Shown here: positions 52,473-61,510 of the stretch, in pieces
Layout of the letters: the number at the start of each line of letters is the position of its first letter
Position numbering within the stretch: position 1 is the stretch's first letter
Position numbers and translations under genes: made by a program
Source: Alcaligenes faecalis
GTDB lineage: Bacteria; Pseudomonadota; Gammaproteobacteria; Burkholderiales; Burkholderiaceae_B
Direction of reading: 5' to 3'
Length of the DNA: 64,000 bases
Assembly (NCBI RefSeq): GCF_009497775.1
Contig: NZ_CP031012.1
Coordinates: forward strand, 1,860,001 to 1,924,000
The notes under the pieces: generated by a model
The model's input: the letters and a program-made list of their open reading frames with translations, nothing else
The model's database searches: none
What the model was told of the DNA's origin: nothing

Positions 52473-52804
52473 AGCGCAAGTACGGAAACCGCAAGACGGT
52501 GATCGACGGCCATACCTTCGACTCAAAGCGGGAAGCGTCCCGGTATGGCGCCCTCAAGCTGCTGGAGCGGGCAGGGCAGATCACCGACCTGGAACTGCAG
52601 CCCCGTTTCGAGCTGATCCCCAAGCAGCGCCGCGATGACGGTAAGCCGGAGCGCGCCTGTGAGTACGTGGCCGACTTTCGCTATACGGACACCGCCACCG
52701 GTCAGCAGGTAATCGAGGACGCCAAAGGCATGCGTACGCGGGACTACATCATGAAACGCAAGCTCATGCTCCAGGTTCACGGCATTTCGGTGCGGGAGGT
52801 TTGA
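52469..52804 (+). CDS. DUF1064 phage PD-(D/E)XK nuclease-like protein
   Basis: 111 residues. KYGNRKTVIDGHTFDSKREASRYGALKLLERAGQI and the active-site pair EYVADFRY...VIEDAKGMRTRDY fit DUF1064, a small phage nuclease family possibly involved in junction resolution. The start overlaps the P-like stop (ATGA). Confidence 0.87.
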   Translation: MKRKYGNRKTVIDGHTFDSKREASRYGALKLLERAGQITDLELQPRFELIPKQRRDDGKPERACEYVADFRYTDTATGQQVIEDAKGMRTRDYIMKRKLMLQVHGISVREV

Positions 52805-52805
52805 T

Positions 52806-52976
52806 ATGTCATACCCAAGCTGGATGTACCAGGACCCGTCCAAGCATGTTGATTTTGTGCGCCGGAAGCGGCAAGAGCATCAGGAGCGGCAGCCCGAGGC
52901 GAAACAGGCACGGGCTCGGGAAGGACTCAAAGCGTTATTCGGGGAGGGCAGCCATGCAAAAACTGACCGGCGATGA
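52806..52976 (+). CDS. Small basic phage protein, 56 residues
   Basis: MSYPSWMYQDPSKHVDFVRR, then a Lys/Arg/Gln-rich helix. It begins two bases after the DUF1064 gene and overlaps the next gene by 23 bases. A hydrophilic, likely nucleic-acid-contacting small protein; function unknown. Confidence 0.6.
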   Translation: MSYPSWMYQDPSKHVDFVRRKRQEHQERQPEAKQARAREGLKALFGEGSHAKTDRR

Positions 52977-53313
52977 TTTGCTTTGGAATTGGGCTCGCTG
53001 GTGCTGGTCCGGAGAGACGGTTGGGAACATGGAGCGGTACGTGCCATGGGAGGACGATTATCGGCCGATCAATCAGGACCACGCCCAGGCTGTGAATGTT
53101 CTGTACCTGCGTCTGCCGCTTTATCAGGCCATGGTGGTGCAGGCGGAGTACACCCGCAAGAACTCGCACTTCCGGGATTTGTCGGCATCTGAGCGCTTGG
53201 TTGTGGCTCGTCGGTGGATTCGTCAGATTACCGGAGCCATCTTGCGAGACGAGGATTACAAACGGCACCTGGAAGGATTCAGGGCCAAGGTGGAAAAGGA
53301 GGTGTTGCCGTGA
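52954..53313 (+). CDS. Hypothetical protein in the position of antiterminator Q
   Basis: 119 residues (LLWNWARWCWSGETVGNMER, LYLRLPLYQAMVVQAEYTRKN, SERLVVARRWIRQITG). Trp/Arg-rich. GGGGAGGG precedes ATG 52954. Small late regulators of lambdoid phages map here, but a Q-specific motif is not evident. The next gene overlaps by four bases. Confidence 0.7.
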   Translation: MQKLTGDDLLWNWARWCWSGETVGNMERYVPWEDDYRPINQDHAQAVNVLYLRLPLYQAMVVQAEYTRKNSHFRDLSASERLVVARRWIRQITGAILRDEDYKRHLEGFRAKVEKEVLP

Positions 53314-53618
53314 AGTATGCGTCGGAGGTGATTGACTTGCTGGCGGCGTATCCGAATCGGGCCTTCAAGATGATTCAGATTGTGCGTCACGTGGCTGACG
53401 GTCATCCAGAAAGCCCCAAGGAATGGGAGCGTGTCCGCAAAGGTGTGCGCCGTGTCCTGGACAGCCTGGAAGAGAGTGGGCAGGTCAGTTCAAACCGGAT
53501 TGGGGCAGCGAATGGTGGCTCCGCTCTGTATCAGTGGAAACCGGGACATGAACTTCTGGCAAACCGGGACAGAAACCGGGACAATATCAGCAAGCACAAC
53601 TGTGCCTATAGGTTTTGA
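53310..53618 (+). CDS. Winged-helix-like phage protein
   Basis: 102 residues from GTG 53310, with AAGGAGG upstream and a four-base overlap. YPNRAFKMIQIVRHVADGHP and VRKGVRRVLDSLEESGQVSSNRIGAANGGSALYQWK look like a winged helix-turn-helix. It may regulate late genes. A terminator follows 4 bases after the stop. Confidence 0.7.
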   Translation: MKYASEVIDLLAAYPNRAFKMIQIVRHVADGHPESPKEWERVRKGVRRVLDSLEESGQVSSNRIGAANGGSALYQWKPGHELLANRDRNRDNISKHNCAYRF

Positions 53619-53621
53619 ACA

Positions 53622-53657
53622 GGGCCGCCAGTCGAAAGATTGGGCGGCCTTTGTCTT
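53622..53657 (+). terminator. Terminator of the replication operon
   Basis: GGCCGCC (53623-53629) pairs with GGCGGCC (53643-53649), followed by TTTGTCTTT on the plus strand. Confidence 0.8.
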
Positions 53658-53694
53658 TATACGTAGGGCTATCCGGTTCTTTTAGGCGGCCGAG

Positions 53695-53847
53695 TTAGAG
53701 TGCCGATAATATAGAGAAATACACTGCCGAAAAGCCAGCGCTTAGCACCGTAATCGCGATGCTTAGTGCTCGATCAACTCCGCGAGTTCGCCAGGCCAGC
53801 ACAAGTGAAAGCAACGTAATGATCGGAAGAAGAACAATGATTGGCAT
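53695..53847 (-). CDS. Possible small membrane protein
   Basis: 50 residues with two hydrophobic segments (MPIIVLLPIITLLSLVLAW and ALSIAITVLSAGFSAVYFSIL). Isolated on the minus strand before the packaging genes; weak ribosome site. A holin would normally be rightward, so this is not called one. The interval 53619-54006 holds nothing else besides the terminator. Confidence 0.4.
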   Translation of the reverse strand: MPIIVLLPIITLLSLVLAWRTRGVDRALSIAITVLSAGFSAVYFSILSAL

Positions 53848-54006
53848 GGGGTCGCTTTTCCAATGGGTAAGGCATGTGATGTTAGCACTCAGCACAGGCA
53901 AAGTACGCCCGCCCATCGAAAGATCGGCAGGTTTTCTATAGGCTATGGGATGGTGTTAGTCTGTTAATCAGTGATATGCTGGTGTCCTTAAATGGTTGGA
54001 TAAGTT

Positions 54007-54201
54007 ATGGGAACAGAAGCTGAAATTAAAGCCGAGCGTATTAAGCGCGATCAATCTATCGAGGAAAGGGATAGGATAATCAACGGCAGGACAAACTCTG
54101 AGTTAACATCTCACGATAGAGCGGTGCTAGCGGTCATGGAAAAGAAGATAGCGTCGGAAAACGACGCATATAAAAAGGCGCTAGAAGGGCCCTCTGATTA
54201 A
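54007..54201 (+). CDS. Small hydrophilic protein of unknown function
   Basis: 64 residues, highly charged helix (EIKAERIKRDQSIEERDRII). ATG 54007, followed by a good terminator at 54225, so it forms a stand-alone transcription unit. AT-richer than the flanking phage genes. Not recognised. Confidence 0.5.
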   Translation: MGTEAEIKAERIKRDQSIEERDRIINGRTNSELTSHDRAVLAVMEKKIASENDAYKKALEGPSD

Positions 54202-54224
54202 TTTAGTGCAGTTGTCGATCATGT

Positions 54225-54249
54225 AAACCGCCTTCGGGCGGTTTTTTAT
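54225..54249 (+). terminator. Rho-independent terminator
   Basis: AAACCGCC-TTCG-GGCGGTTT with a following T run. Stable TTCG tetraloop. Confidence 0.92.
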
Positions 54250-54354
54250 GGATGAAAGAAATGGCGCTGATAGCAAAGCAGCGCCTTTTCGTTGACGCGC
54301 GTACGATCGGGCTTAGCAGGCCATTATCTCGTAGCTACTCTACGTATTGCTGTC

Positions 54355-55161
54355 TTAAAATTTCCCAAACTTCGCTCTGTGTAATGCTAAGTATTTTTGT
54401 TGATCAGCATTCAGTGGAGGTAAGTAGCGTTTTATTATTCCCAGAGCGCTTACTTGGTTTTCAATTTGTTCGGTTAGCAGGAGTTCACCAGTATCAGAGA
54501 AGCTGATTAGGTGCCGATCGAACAAAGCGTCAACGCTGGCGGCAAGTAATAGCCCATTGTTTGAGCTGAGTCTATCGTAATTGGTTGCTCGTTTGTCTGC
54601 CCATGCCAAGATATGAGATGCCCGAAGTGCTTCAGGAATAGTGCATCCTGTTATCGGGCACTCACTGTTCCATTGTTCTAAAAGTGTCGTACGGAAAGCT
54701 CCCTGGCCGATACGAGCCTCTATCAATGTTTTCCGTGTTGTTGCTGAGGGTTCTGCCTCTACCGCCCTCTGTGCTTGGTGCACATCTATAGTTTCATCAT
54801 CGAAAGCAAGGCTATCCGGATCAAACTGAGTCCAGTTGAGCTTCGCTAGATCAAGTCCAAGCTCGTGTGTTGGGACATATGAGTAGGGTAGCCGATTTAT
54901 AGGGCCGTATCTGGGGACGTCAAGGTACGCATACTTGCTGATGTTGACGCATATACGCCCATACTCATTTTGAGTGACGCCACTCACCTTTCCAATAAGA
55001 AATGCTTTTCTGTGTATGTCGGGGGCATTCTGTTGATTGTGAGTGCAGACAACGTAGTCACAGTTTTGTACTCTTTTCGCGGCTGCTGTCCACCATGCAA
55101 TACCGTCTTCGTATCGAAAGTCAGACATACCCTTACGAGTTAGAACGATTAGTGATTCCAT
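54355..55161 (-). CDS. HNH endonuclease, restriction-like cargo
   Basis: 268 residues. The C-terminal part is an HNH_2 domain (RIGQGAFRTTLLEQWNSECPITGC, RASHILAWADKRATNYDRLSSNNGLLL, SVDALFDRHLISF) with the same layout as the nuclease at 35087. The N-terminal 100 residues (AKRVQNCDYVVCTHNQQNAP, AFLIGKVSGV) could be a small reader domain. It runs opposite to the packaging genes and is AT-rich. HNH proteins near terS can help cos cutting, but these are usually co-oriented and shorter; restriction of foreign DNA is the alternative. Confidence 0.78.
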   Translation of the reverse strand: MESLIVLTRKGMSDFRYEDGIAWWTAAAKRVQNCDYVVCTHNQQNAPDIHRKAFLIGKVSGVTQNEYGRICVNISKYAYLDVPRYGPINRLPYSYVPTHELGLDLAKLNWTQFDPDSLAFDDETIDVHQAQRAVEAEPSATTRKTLIEARIGQGAFRTTLLEQWNSECPITGCTIPEALRASHILAWADKRATNYDRLSSNNGLLLAASVDALFDRHLISFSDTGELLLTEQIENQVSALGIIKRYLPPLNADQQKYLALHRAKFGKF

Positions 55162-55259
55162 GATCTTTGGCCTACTTCCTTCATAGATACATTGTGTTTG
55201 AATGCCTATTGTCACATTAAGTGGGTCACTTTATTTTGGCGAACAATGAGGATAGATAT

Positions 55260-55868
55260 ATGGCCGCTAGAGATAAGGCAGCCGCTAGGTCTTTCGGTGT
55301 TCGGGCCCTGACAACAAAGCAACGATGCTTTGTTGAGGAATACTTAATTGACCTGAACGCCACGCAGGCTGCTATTCGCGCTGGGTATAGTCCCAAGACA
55401 GCAGGTCAGATCGGTGAGCAGAACTTGAAGAAACTTGAAATTGCTAATGCGATTCAAGAGGCTCAGGCAAAACGGTCTGAGCGTGTCCAGGTAGACGCAG
55501 ATTATGTGCTGGCCCGTCTGGTCGAGATAGACCGAATGGACGTACTGGACATCATGACAGACGCAATGAGTCTGAAGCCGCTCAGTGAGTGGCCCAGGGT
55601 ATGGCGGCAATACTTGACCGGGTTCGACCTAGCTGAGTTGTTTGGGGGGGCGGGCGATGATCGTGCGGCCATCGGCGTCCTCAAGAAAATCAAATGGCCT
55701 GACAAGGTGAAGAACCTGGAACTGTTGGGCAAGCATGTCAGCGTCCAGGCGTTCCGCGAGCAGGTTGGGCATGGCAGCCCTACTGGCGGGCCGATTGAGC
55801 TGGCCACCCTGACGAAAGAAGAATACAAACAGGCCCGGCAGGAGATGCTGGCTGATGACGACTGCTGA
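55260..55868 (+). CDS. terS: Terminase small subunit
   Basis: 202 residues. ALTTKQRCFVEEYLIDLNATQAAIRAGYSPKTAGQIGEQNL is the terminase_2 DNA-binding helix-turn-helix, and VDADYVLARLVEIDRMDVLDI continues the family. It recognises the packaging site. GAGGA precedes ATG 55260; its last 14 bases overlap terL. Confidence 0.93.
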   Translation: MAARDKAAARSFGVRALTTKQRCFVEEYLIDLNATQAAIRAGYSPKTAGQIGEQNLKKLEIANAIQEAQAKRSERVQVDADYVLARLVEIDRMDVLDIMTDAMSLKPLSEWPRVWRQYLTGFDLAELFGGAGDDRAAIGVLKKIKWPDKVKNLELLGKHVSVQAFREQVGHGSPTGGPIELATLTKEEYKQARQEMLADDDC

Positions 55869-57330
55869 CCAACGAACATACGCCCGCAAGATTGAGTGTG
55901 AAGAAGACGGCCTATATTTTGGCCGTTTTTTTTTCAAACAACGCATGGGCGCCAAGATGATAGTGGCCCCGCACCACAAGGTGATCCAGCAAACGCTCGA
56001 TCGCGTGGTGTCTGGAGAGATTACCCGCCTGATCATTAATGTCCCGCCTGGTTATACAAAGACCGAGCTAGCCACGATCAACATGATTGGGCGCGGCCTG
56101 GCGCTGAATAACCGGGCCCGGTTCATGCATCTGTCGTACTCGCATAACCTGGCGCTGCTGAACTCCAGCACAGCGCGCGGTGTCGTCAAATCTCAGGCCT
56201 ACCAGGCCATGTGGCCCATGGTGCTGCGCGACGATGCCGACAGTAAGGCCATGTGGTGGACCGAGCATGGTGGAGGTGTGTATGCGTCCTCCGCTGCCGG
56301 TCAGGTCACTGGCTTTCGGGCCGGGCATATGGAGCCAGGCTGGCAAGGGGCGCTGATTATTGATGACCCGGTCAAGCCTGATGACGCATACAGCGACACG
56401 GTGCGGGGCGGCATTAACGACCGATTCAACGAAACGATCAAATCACGGCTGGCAATTGAAACCACGCCAATGATTGTGATCATGCAGCGGATTCACTACC
56501 AGGACCTGAGCGGCTATTTGCTGCGTGGCGGGTCCGGGGAAAAATGGCACCATTTGAATCTGCCGGTGATCATCGACAACAGCTTGCCGTACCCGGAAGA
56601 GAATACACACGGTATACCGATTGATCATGGCCTGCCTGATGGCTGGCTCTGGCCTTTCAAGCACAACGAAACACACCGGGCCGCTCTGTTTTCTCACCGA
56701 CGAACGGCAGAGGCGCAGTACATGCAGCGTCCACGGCGATTCAACGCTGAGGGAGCGCTGTGGACTGAGGCACTGATTACAGCAGCCCATGCCCTGCAGA
56801 TAGGGCATGAGCTGGTACGCACGGTGGTGGCGGTTGACCCGGCCACGACTGCGAGCGACGAAAGCGACGAGACCGGCATTGTGGTGGCCAGCTCCTACGG
56901 GGCAGGCGACAACCGTCAGTACTCGGTAGATGGTGACTACAGCGGCAAGTACAGTCCGAATAGCTGGGCGCTGAAGGCCATTGGTGCATACGAGCAGCAC
57001 AATGCCGACGCTATCGTCATTGAGACGAACCAGGGCGGCGATATGGCTGAGTCCACGCTGCGTAATGCTGGATTTAAGGGCCGCATCGTCCGTGTCCATG
57101 CCAGCAAGGGCAAGTTCGCCCGAGCTGAGCCTATCTCAGCACTCTATGAACAGGGCCGGGTGGCGCATAAAGGCGCACTGTATCTGCTCGAAAACCAACT
57201 TATGGAATATGTGCCAGCAACGGCTAAGAAATCGCCCGACCGGCTTGATGCCGCAGTTTGGGCATTGACCGAGTTGGCACCAAATATCGGCTTGAAGTCG
57301 GCCGGAGTTGTCACAACCGCTTTTGGATAA
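55855..57330 (+). CDS. terL: Terminase large subunit
   Basis: 491 residues. The ATPase part has the Walker-like NVPPGYTKTELAT near residue 64 and Walker B ALIIDDPVKPDDAYS; the nuclease part has VVAVDPATTASDESDETGIVV, VIETNQGG and SPDRLDAAVWALTEL. It pumps DNA into the procapsid. A run of nine T residues lies at 55926-55934 (coding FFF), a spot prone to slippage or sequencing error; the frame is intact. Confidence 0.95.
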   Translation: MTTADQRTYARKIECEEDGLYFGRFFFKQRMGAKMIVAPHHKVIQQTLDRVVSGEITRLIINVPPGYTKTELATINMIGRGLALNNRARFMHLSYSHNLALLNSSTARGVVKSQAYQAMWPMVLRDDADSKAMWWTEHGGGVYASSAAGQVTGFRAGHMEPGWQGALIIDDPVKPDDAYSDTVRGGINDRFNETIKSRLAIETTPMIVIMQRIHYQDLSGYLLRGGSGEKWHHLNLPVIIDNSLPYPEENTHGIPIDHGLPDGWLWPFKHNETHRAALFSHRRTAEAQYMQRPRRFNAEGALWTEALITAAHALQIGHELVRTVVAVDPATTASDESDETGIVVASSYGAGDNRQYSVDGDYSGKYSPNSWALKAIGAYEQHNADAIVIETNQGGDMAESTLRNAGFKGRIVRVHASKGKFARAEPISALYEQGRVAHKGALYLLENQLMEYVPATAKKSPDRLDAAVWALTELAPNIGLKSAGVVTTAFG

Positions 57331-57334
57331 TCAC

Positions 57335-58759
57335 ATGCAAGACCCAAGTATCAAGCACCCGGAGTACATCAGCTTTACTCCTTCATGGGAGTTGATGCGT
57401 GATGCGGTAGCGGGTGAGGACGATGTTAAGGAAAAAGGCGAGAAATACTTGCCGATGAAGACCGGCACAACAGCCATTGAGGATCTGGTCGCCAAGGCCC
57501 GCGTTTACGACCTATATAAGACGCGGGCAGAGTTTCCCGAGGTTACGGCGCCAACAATTCGGGGGGCGGTCGGCATTATGCTGGCCAAGCCTGCGAAGGT
57601 TGAGCTTCCGGAGTCTATGGAGCATCTGCGCGAGCGAGCCACGCTTGACGGCTTGACACTGGACGCCCTGCACCGGCGCATGGGCATGGAAATCATGACC
57701 ACCGGCCGGTATGGGCTGTTGCCTGGTCTTACCGGGGACGGGATTCCTTATCTGTCCGGCTACGTGGCTGAGTCCATCATTAACTGGGACTCTACTGGTG
57801 GCGTGCCGGACTATGTTGTTTTGGACGAATCTGGCCCTATCCGTGATCGTGAAACTGGCGAGTGGAAGCAGGTGACACGCCTGCGTGAGTGTTTAGCGTA
57901 TGACGGCGTGTACCGCGCCCGAGTCTGGGAAAAGGTTAATGGCGTTTGGTCTGCAGGTGAAGAGGTCGCCGCCTCCACGCCACGAGGAGTGGCGCTGGAC
58001 TTTCTGCCGTTCGTGTTTGCTGGCTCGTTGGACTTAACGCCTGAGCCAGACGATGTGCCGCTTTATGGGTTAGCAAAGCTGGCCGTGCGCATTTACCGCC
58101 TGGATGCTGATTTCTCCTTCTCGTTGCACATGACCAGCGAGCCGACTCCGGTTGCTATCGGATTTGACGATCCTGTAAGTGCAATTCAGCAAGGACTTGC
58201 GCCCAAGACGCTGGGTTCTTCAGTGTTGTGGATTTTGCCGCAAGGTGGCGACGCCAAGTATTTGGAGTTTACTGGCCCAGGTCTGGAGAAGCAGGCTAAT
58301 GCCATTCAAGAAGCCCTTGCACGAGCGGCTCAGTTTGGCGCCCAGGTACTCCAGTCAGGCCAATCGGCTGAAAGCGGAGAGGCTCTAAAGCTACGCGCTG
58401 CCAGCCAGACTGCCACACTTACAAGCATTGCCCAGACCTCTGCCGCTGGTCTGGAGCGGGCACTGCGCAATATTGCTAAGTGGATTGGCGAAGATCCTGA
58501 AAAGGTCGTTGTGACGCCGAACTTGGAGTTCTTCGATCGTTCTATCACAGCTCAGGACATTCAGGCACTGGTCGCCGCGTGGCAGAGCGGTGCTATGTCG
58601 CACCGGGCGCTGTTCGACAAGCTGCAGCAAGGCGGCGTGATTCACGAAGATAAATCTTACGAAGAAGAGGAGAGAGATATTGGCGACGACGACGCTGATA
58701 GCGATCCTCTGGCGGGCGTAGGCTCGCTATTTCCCAGCGCCGAGGGCGCTACCAACTAA
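57335..58759 (+). CDS. Portal protein, DUF4055 family
   Basis: 474 residues. KYLPMKTGTTAIEDLVAKARVYDL, VTAPTIRGAVGIMLAKPAKVELP and the long helix ALARAAQFGAQVLQSGQSAESGEALKLRAASQTATLTSIA identify the DUF4055 portal-like family. It forms the dodecameric DNA gate of the head. Start ATG 57335 with GGA upstream. The C-terminal tail is very acidic. Confidence 0.9.
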   Translation: MQDPSIKHPEYISFTPSWELMRDAVAGEDDVKEKGEKYLPMKTGTTAIEDLVAKARVYDLYKTRAEFPEVTAPTIRGAVGIMLAKPAKVELPESMEHLRERATLDGLTLDALHRRMGMEIMTTGRYGLLPGLTGDGIPYLSGYVAESIINWDSTGGVPDYVVLDESGPIRDRETGEWKQVTRLRECLAYDGVYRARVWEKVNGVWSAGEEVAASTPRGVALDFLPFVFAGSLDLTPEPDDVPLYGLAKLAVRIYRLDADFSFSLHMTSEPTPVAIGFDDPVSAIQQGLAPKTLGSSVLWILPQGGDAKYLEFTGPGLEKQANAIQEALARAAQFGAQVLQSGQSAESGEALKLRAASQTATLTSIAQTSAAGLERALRNIAKWIGEDPEKVVVTPNLEFFDRSITAQDIQALVAAWQSGAMSHRALFDKLQQGGVIHEDKSYEEEERDIGDDDADSDPLAGVGSLFPSAEGATN

Positions 58760-58771
58760 GGAGGCCATGAC

Positions 58772-59518
58772 GTGGCTTTGAAATCTTTCTATACCGAAGC
58801 AGGCGAGGTTCCAGAAAACCTCAAAGACCTATACACAGAAGCGGCCGATGGCCGCTTTGTTTTGGACGTCGAGGATATCGACGCGCACCCGAAGGTTTCC
58901 GGCGTGATTCGCGCCAACAAGGAAAACGCTGCCAAGGCCAAAGAGCGCTTGACCAAGATCGAGGAACTGGAAGGCCGCATTGGTGCGTTGCCCGAGGACT
59001 TCGACGCTGACGAATGGGAGCGCCTTAAATCAGGGGCCAAGCCGGATGAACAGCTAGCTCAGCTTAAGGATCAGCATGCCCGGGCGGTCGAGGGCCTGAA
59101 AGCCAAGCACAAGACGGACCTAGACGCCATGACGGCGCAGGTGGCCGAGCGTGACGGCTATATCGACGGGCAGACTCGGCGTGATGCGCTGAATGCGGCC
59201 CTTGATGAAGCAGGTTTTGACCCTGCCCATAAGCCAATGCTTTCCAAGTTCCTTGCCGATCAGATCAAGGTGCGTCGCGAAGACGATGGCCAGCGAGTCG
59301 CTTTTGCAGATACCGATCTGGGTGAAGTCTCACCGGTTGAGTTTGTGAAAGATTTTGCTGCCAAGCAAGGCAAGGCGTATCTGGCCAAGGCGTCCGGTCC
59401 CGGCGCGCCTGGAAGCCACGGTGCAGGGCAGCGCGGTCAGGCTGCTGGGAATTTTGGTGGTTCCAAAGAGGAACGCCAACAAGCAATCGCTGCCAAGTAT
59501 CCAGAGCTTGGCCGATAG
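58772..59518 (+). CDS. Scaffold-like protein
   Basis: 248 residues. A helical, charged middle (KAKERLTKIEELEGRIGALPE, LKDQHARAVEGLKAKHKTDL) and a Gly-rich C terminus match phage scaffolds encoded between portal and capsid. GTG start at 58772 with AAGGAGG upstream; an ATG five bases earlier is out of frame. Confidence 0.82.
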   Translation: MALKSFYTEAGEVPENLKDLYTEAADGRFVLDVEDIDAHPKVSGVIRANKENAAKAKERLTKIEELEGRIGALPEDFDADEWERLKSGAKPDEQLAQLKDQHARAVEGLKAKHKTDLDAMTAQVAERDGYIDGQTRRDALNAALDEAGFDPAHKPMLSKFLADQIKVRREDDGQRVAFADTDLGEVSPVEFVKDFAAKQGKAYLAKASGPGAPGSHGAGQRGQAAGNFGGSKEERQQAIAAKYPELGR

Positions 59519-59544
59519 ATAGCTGCCCCGATGGGTGCAGCAAC

Positions 59545-59582
59545 GCGCGAGGCGCGACAACACAAGCTTAGCCGCCTCGCGC
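59545..59582. other. Strong hairpin between scaffold and capsid genes
   Basis: GCGCGAGGCG (59545-59554) pairs perfectly with CGCCTCGCGC (59573-59582), loop 18. There is no T tract, so it is not a classic terminator. It could stabilise the capsid mRNA 5' end or mark an RNase processing site. The capsid ribosome site lies 23 bases further. Confidence 0.75.
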
Positions 59583-59614
59583 GGCATCCATCTTTACAGC
59601 TATAGGAGCTACAG

Positions 59615-60589
59615 ATGTCTCTCTCTCAAATGGAAGTATTCAATAAGTACTTCATGCCAGCGACGATTGAAACGCTGGCGCAAATGGTCGATAAATTCAA
59701 TGCCGCCTCCAACGGTGCCATTGTTCTGACTACTGAAGGTTTTGAAGGCGATTTCGTGATGACTTCGTTCTTCAAAAACCTGTCCAATGCGCGTCGCCGC
59801 GTTGACCGCTATGGCACCAACAATGCCGTGACACCGATTGATCTGTCTCAGGATAAGTTCGTCGCGGTGAAGATTGCTGGTGGCTTTGGCCCTGTGCGCT
59901 ATGAGCCGTCTCAGATGACGTGGCTGAATAAGCCTACGGCTGAAGGTGTCGAGGTTGCCTCTCGCGCCTTTGCGGAGTTGCTGCTGCAAGACCAGCTCAA
60001 TACCGTCATTGCCGCGCTGGTGGCCGCCATTGGCAATCAGGGGGCGGCCGCTACCGTGGATGTGTCTGCATCCAAGAAAGTTGATTATTTGACGGTGAAC
60101 GAGTCGCACGCTTTGTTTGGCGATCATTCCAGCCAGATCGTTGCTCAGGTGATGGATGGCATTCAGTACCACAACTTCATCGCTCTGAATCTGGCCAATG
60201 CTCAAACGCTATTCCAGGCCGGCAACGTGCGCGTCGTCGATATTTTGGGCCGCCCATCGATTGTGACTGATGCGCCAGCTCTGTTTACTGCAGCCGCAGC
60301 GGAAGACCCCGCGAAGCGTCGTGTTTTGTCTTTGACTACCGGCGCGGCCTTGGTGCGCGATCCTCGCAACCTGGTCTCCAACGTGGAAACGAGCAACGGC
60401 AAGGAACGAATTGAAACCACGCTGCAGATTGACTACGACTTTACCGTTGGCCTGAAAGGCTATGCCTGGGACATGGCGAATGGCGGCAAATCTCCTACTG
60501 ACTCCGAGATCGCTACCGGGTCAAACTGGGATCTGGTTGTGTCCAGCATCAAGCACAGTGCAGGTGTGATGGCCGAAGGCCAGGGTTGA
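59615..60589 (+). CDS. Major capsid protein
   Basis: 324 residues. MSLSQMEVFNKYFMPATIET, NAASNGAIVLTTEGFEGDF, and GGFGPVRYEPSQMTWLNKPT resemble major capsid proteins of podo/siphophages that use DUF4055 portals; a late segment KGYAWDMANGGKSPTDSEI is typical. Strong ribosome site TAGGAG. Confidence 0.88.
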   Translation: MSLSQMEVFNKYFMPATIETLAQMVDKFNAASNGAIVLTTEGFEGDFVMTSFFKNLSNARRRVDRYGTNNAVTPIDLSQDKFVAVKIAGGFGPVRYEPSQMTWLNKPTAEGVEVASRAFAELLLQDQLNTVIAALVAAIGNQGAAATVDVSASKKVDYLTVNESHALFGDHSSQIVAQVMDGIQYHNFIALNLANAQTLFQAGNVRVVDILGRPSIVTDAPALFTAAAAEDPAKRRVLSLTTGAALVRDPRNLVSNVETSNGKERIETTLQIDYDFTVGLKGYAWDMANGGKSPTDSEIATGSNWDLVVSSIKHSAGVMAEGQG

Positions 60590-60633
60590 TCGGTAGGAGC
60601 GGCTTCGGCCGCTCTCCTTAATTGGAGATTTGA

Positions 60634-60987
60634 ATGAAAGTTATCTATCAAAAGCACCCGGTTACTCCAGAGCAGAAAGTGGAGCTGCGGTCTCAGGGCT
60701 ACAAGATCATTGATGCGGCTTTTGCTCCGGCTGGTTACGAGCACCCGTTTACACGGCGTGAGCAGACTGAGGAGCAAGCTAAAGCTGAGCTCGAAGCGAA
60801 GTCCACAGAGCGCATTGAGGCTGAAAAGCTGGCGTCTGATGCAGCTAATGCCAATACAACGCTTGGGGATGGGCTGGACGAGCTAAACGCAGAACAACTG
60901 CATGCTTTGGCTAAGGAACGCGGGGTTTCCGTTCATCACAAGGCGGGTGCTGACAAAGTACGCGAGGCGTTGCGTCAAACGGCGTAA
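60634..60987 (+). CDS. Head-region protein with C-terminal HeH/SAP-like motif
   Basis: 117 residues. The N-terminal part (VIYQKHPVTPEQKVELRSQGYKI) and acidic middle are followed by LNAEQLHALAKERGVSVHHKAGADKVREAL, a short LEM/SAP-like helix-extended loop-helix fold often found in small phage head proteins. It may contact DNA or the capsid inner face. Confidence 0.75.
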   Translation: MKVIYQKHPVTPEQKVELRSQGYKIIDAAFAPAGYEHPFTRREQTEEQAKAELEAKSTERIEAEKLASDAANANTTLGDGLDELNAEQLHALAKERGVSVHHKAGADKVREALRQTA

Positions 60988-60996
60988 GGAGCCGGT

Positions 60997-61509
60997 ATGA
61001 AATATTACGGCTCTCTGGATGGGGCACTGGAGTATCACTCGATGTCGGCCGGTGGTGCCGCGTGGTCTGCTGATGGTGTGGCTAATGCCCAGCGCACAGC
61101 CGCGCTTGTGCGAGCTAGCCGGTCGTTGGATGGGCAGTATGGGGAACGTTACCCGGGCAAGCCCACGCAAGGCCGCGCACAGTCCCTGGCATGGCCAAGA
61201 TCAGGCGCTGTCGATCATTGTGCAAATGAGGCGTTGCCCGACCATTCCGTACCGCTCGAGATCGAGCATGCCGCCTATGCACTCGCGCTGGTGGAGCTTT
61301 TGACACCAGGCGTGTCCAGCCCGAGTTTTACTCCGGGTGCTGTGAACAAGCGTGAGCGCGTGGATGTGATCGAGCGTGAACGATTCGGGCCGGCTGATGG
61401 CGTTGCGCTGACTCTTGATATGCAGCGCGCCCAACTGGCCGAAGTTGAGGATTTGCTGCGCTGCCTACTGGTCAACCGTGGCGCAACACAGTGCATTTTG
61501 AGAGTGTGA
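60997..61509 (+). CDS. Head-tail connector, DnaT-like domain type
   Basis: 170 residues. ALVRASRSLDGQYGERYPGKP and AQSLAWPRSGAVDHCANEALP, then EIEHAAYALALVELL, match the head-connector family that annotators label DnaT_2. It lies in the usual adaptor place after capsid. Confidence 0.8.
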   Translation: MKYYGSLDGALEYHSMSAGGAAWSADGVANAQRTAALVRASRSLDGQYGERYPGKPTQGRAQSLAWPRSGAVDHCANEALPDHSVPLEIEHAAYALALVELLTPGVSSPSFTPGAVNKRERVDVIERERFGPADGVALTLDMQRAQLAEVEDLLRCLLVNRGATQCILRV

Positions 61510-61510
61510 T

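Noticed and set aside
53619..55259. Lysis cassette (holin/endolysin) before the terminase genes
   Set aside because: No endolysin or Rz-like gene is seen; the only membrane peptide (53695-53847) runs leftward. Lysis genes are probably to the right of the window.
55926..55934. Programmed frameshift at the T9 run in terL
   Set aside because: The frame is intact on both sides and no alternative product of interest is formed; a slippage-prone spot only.
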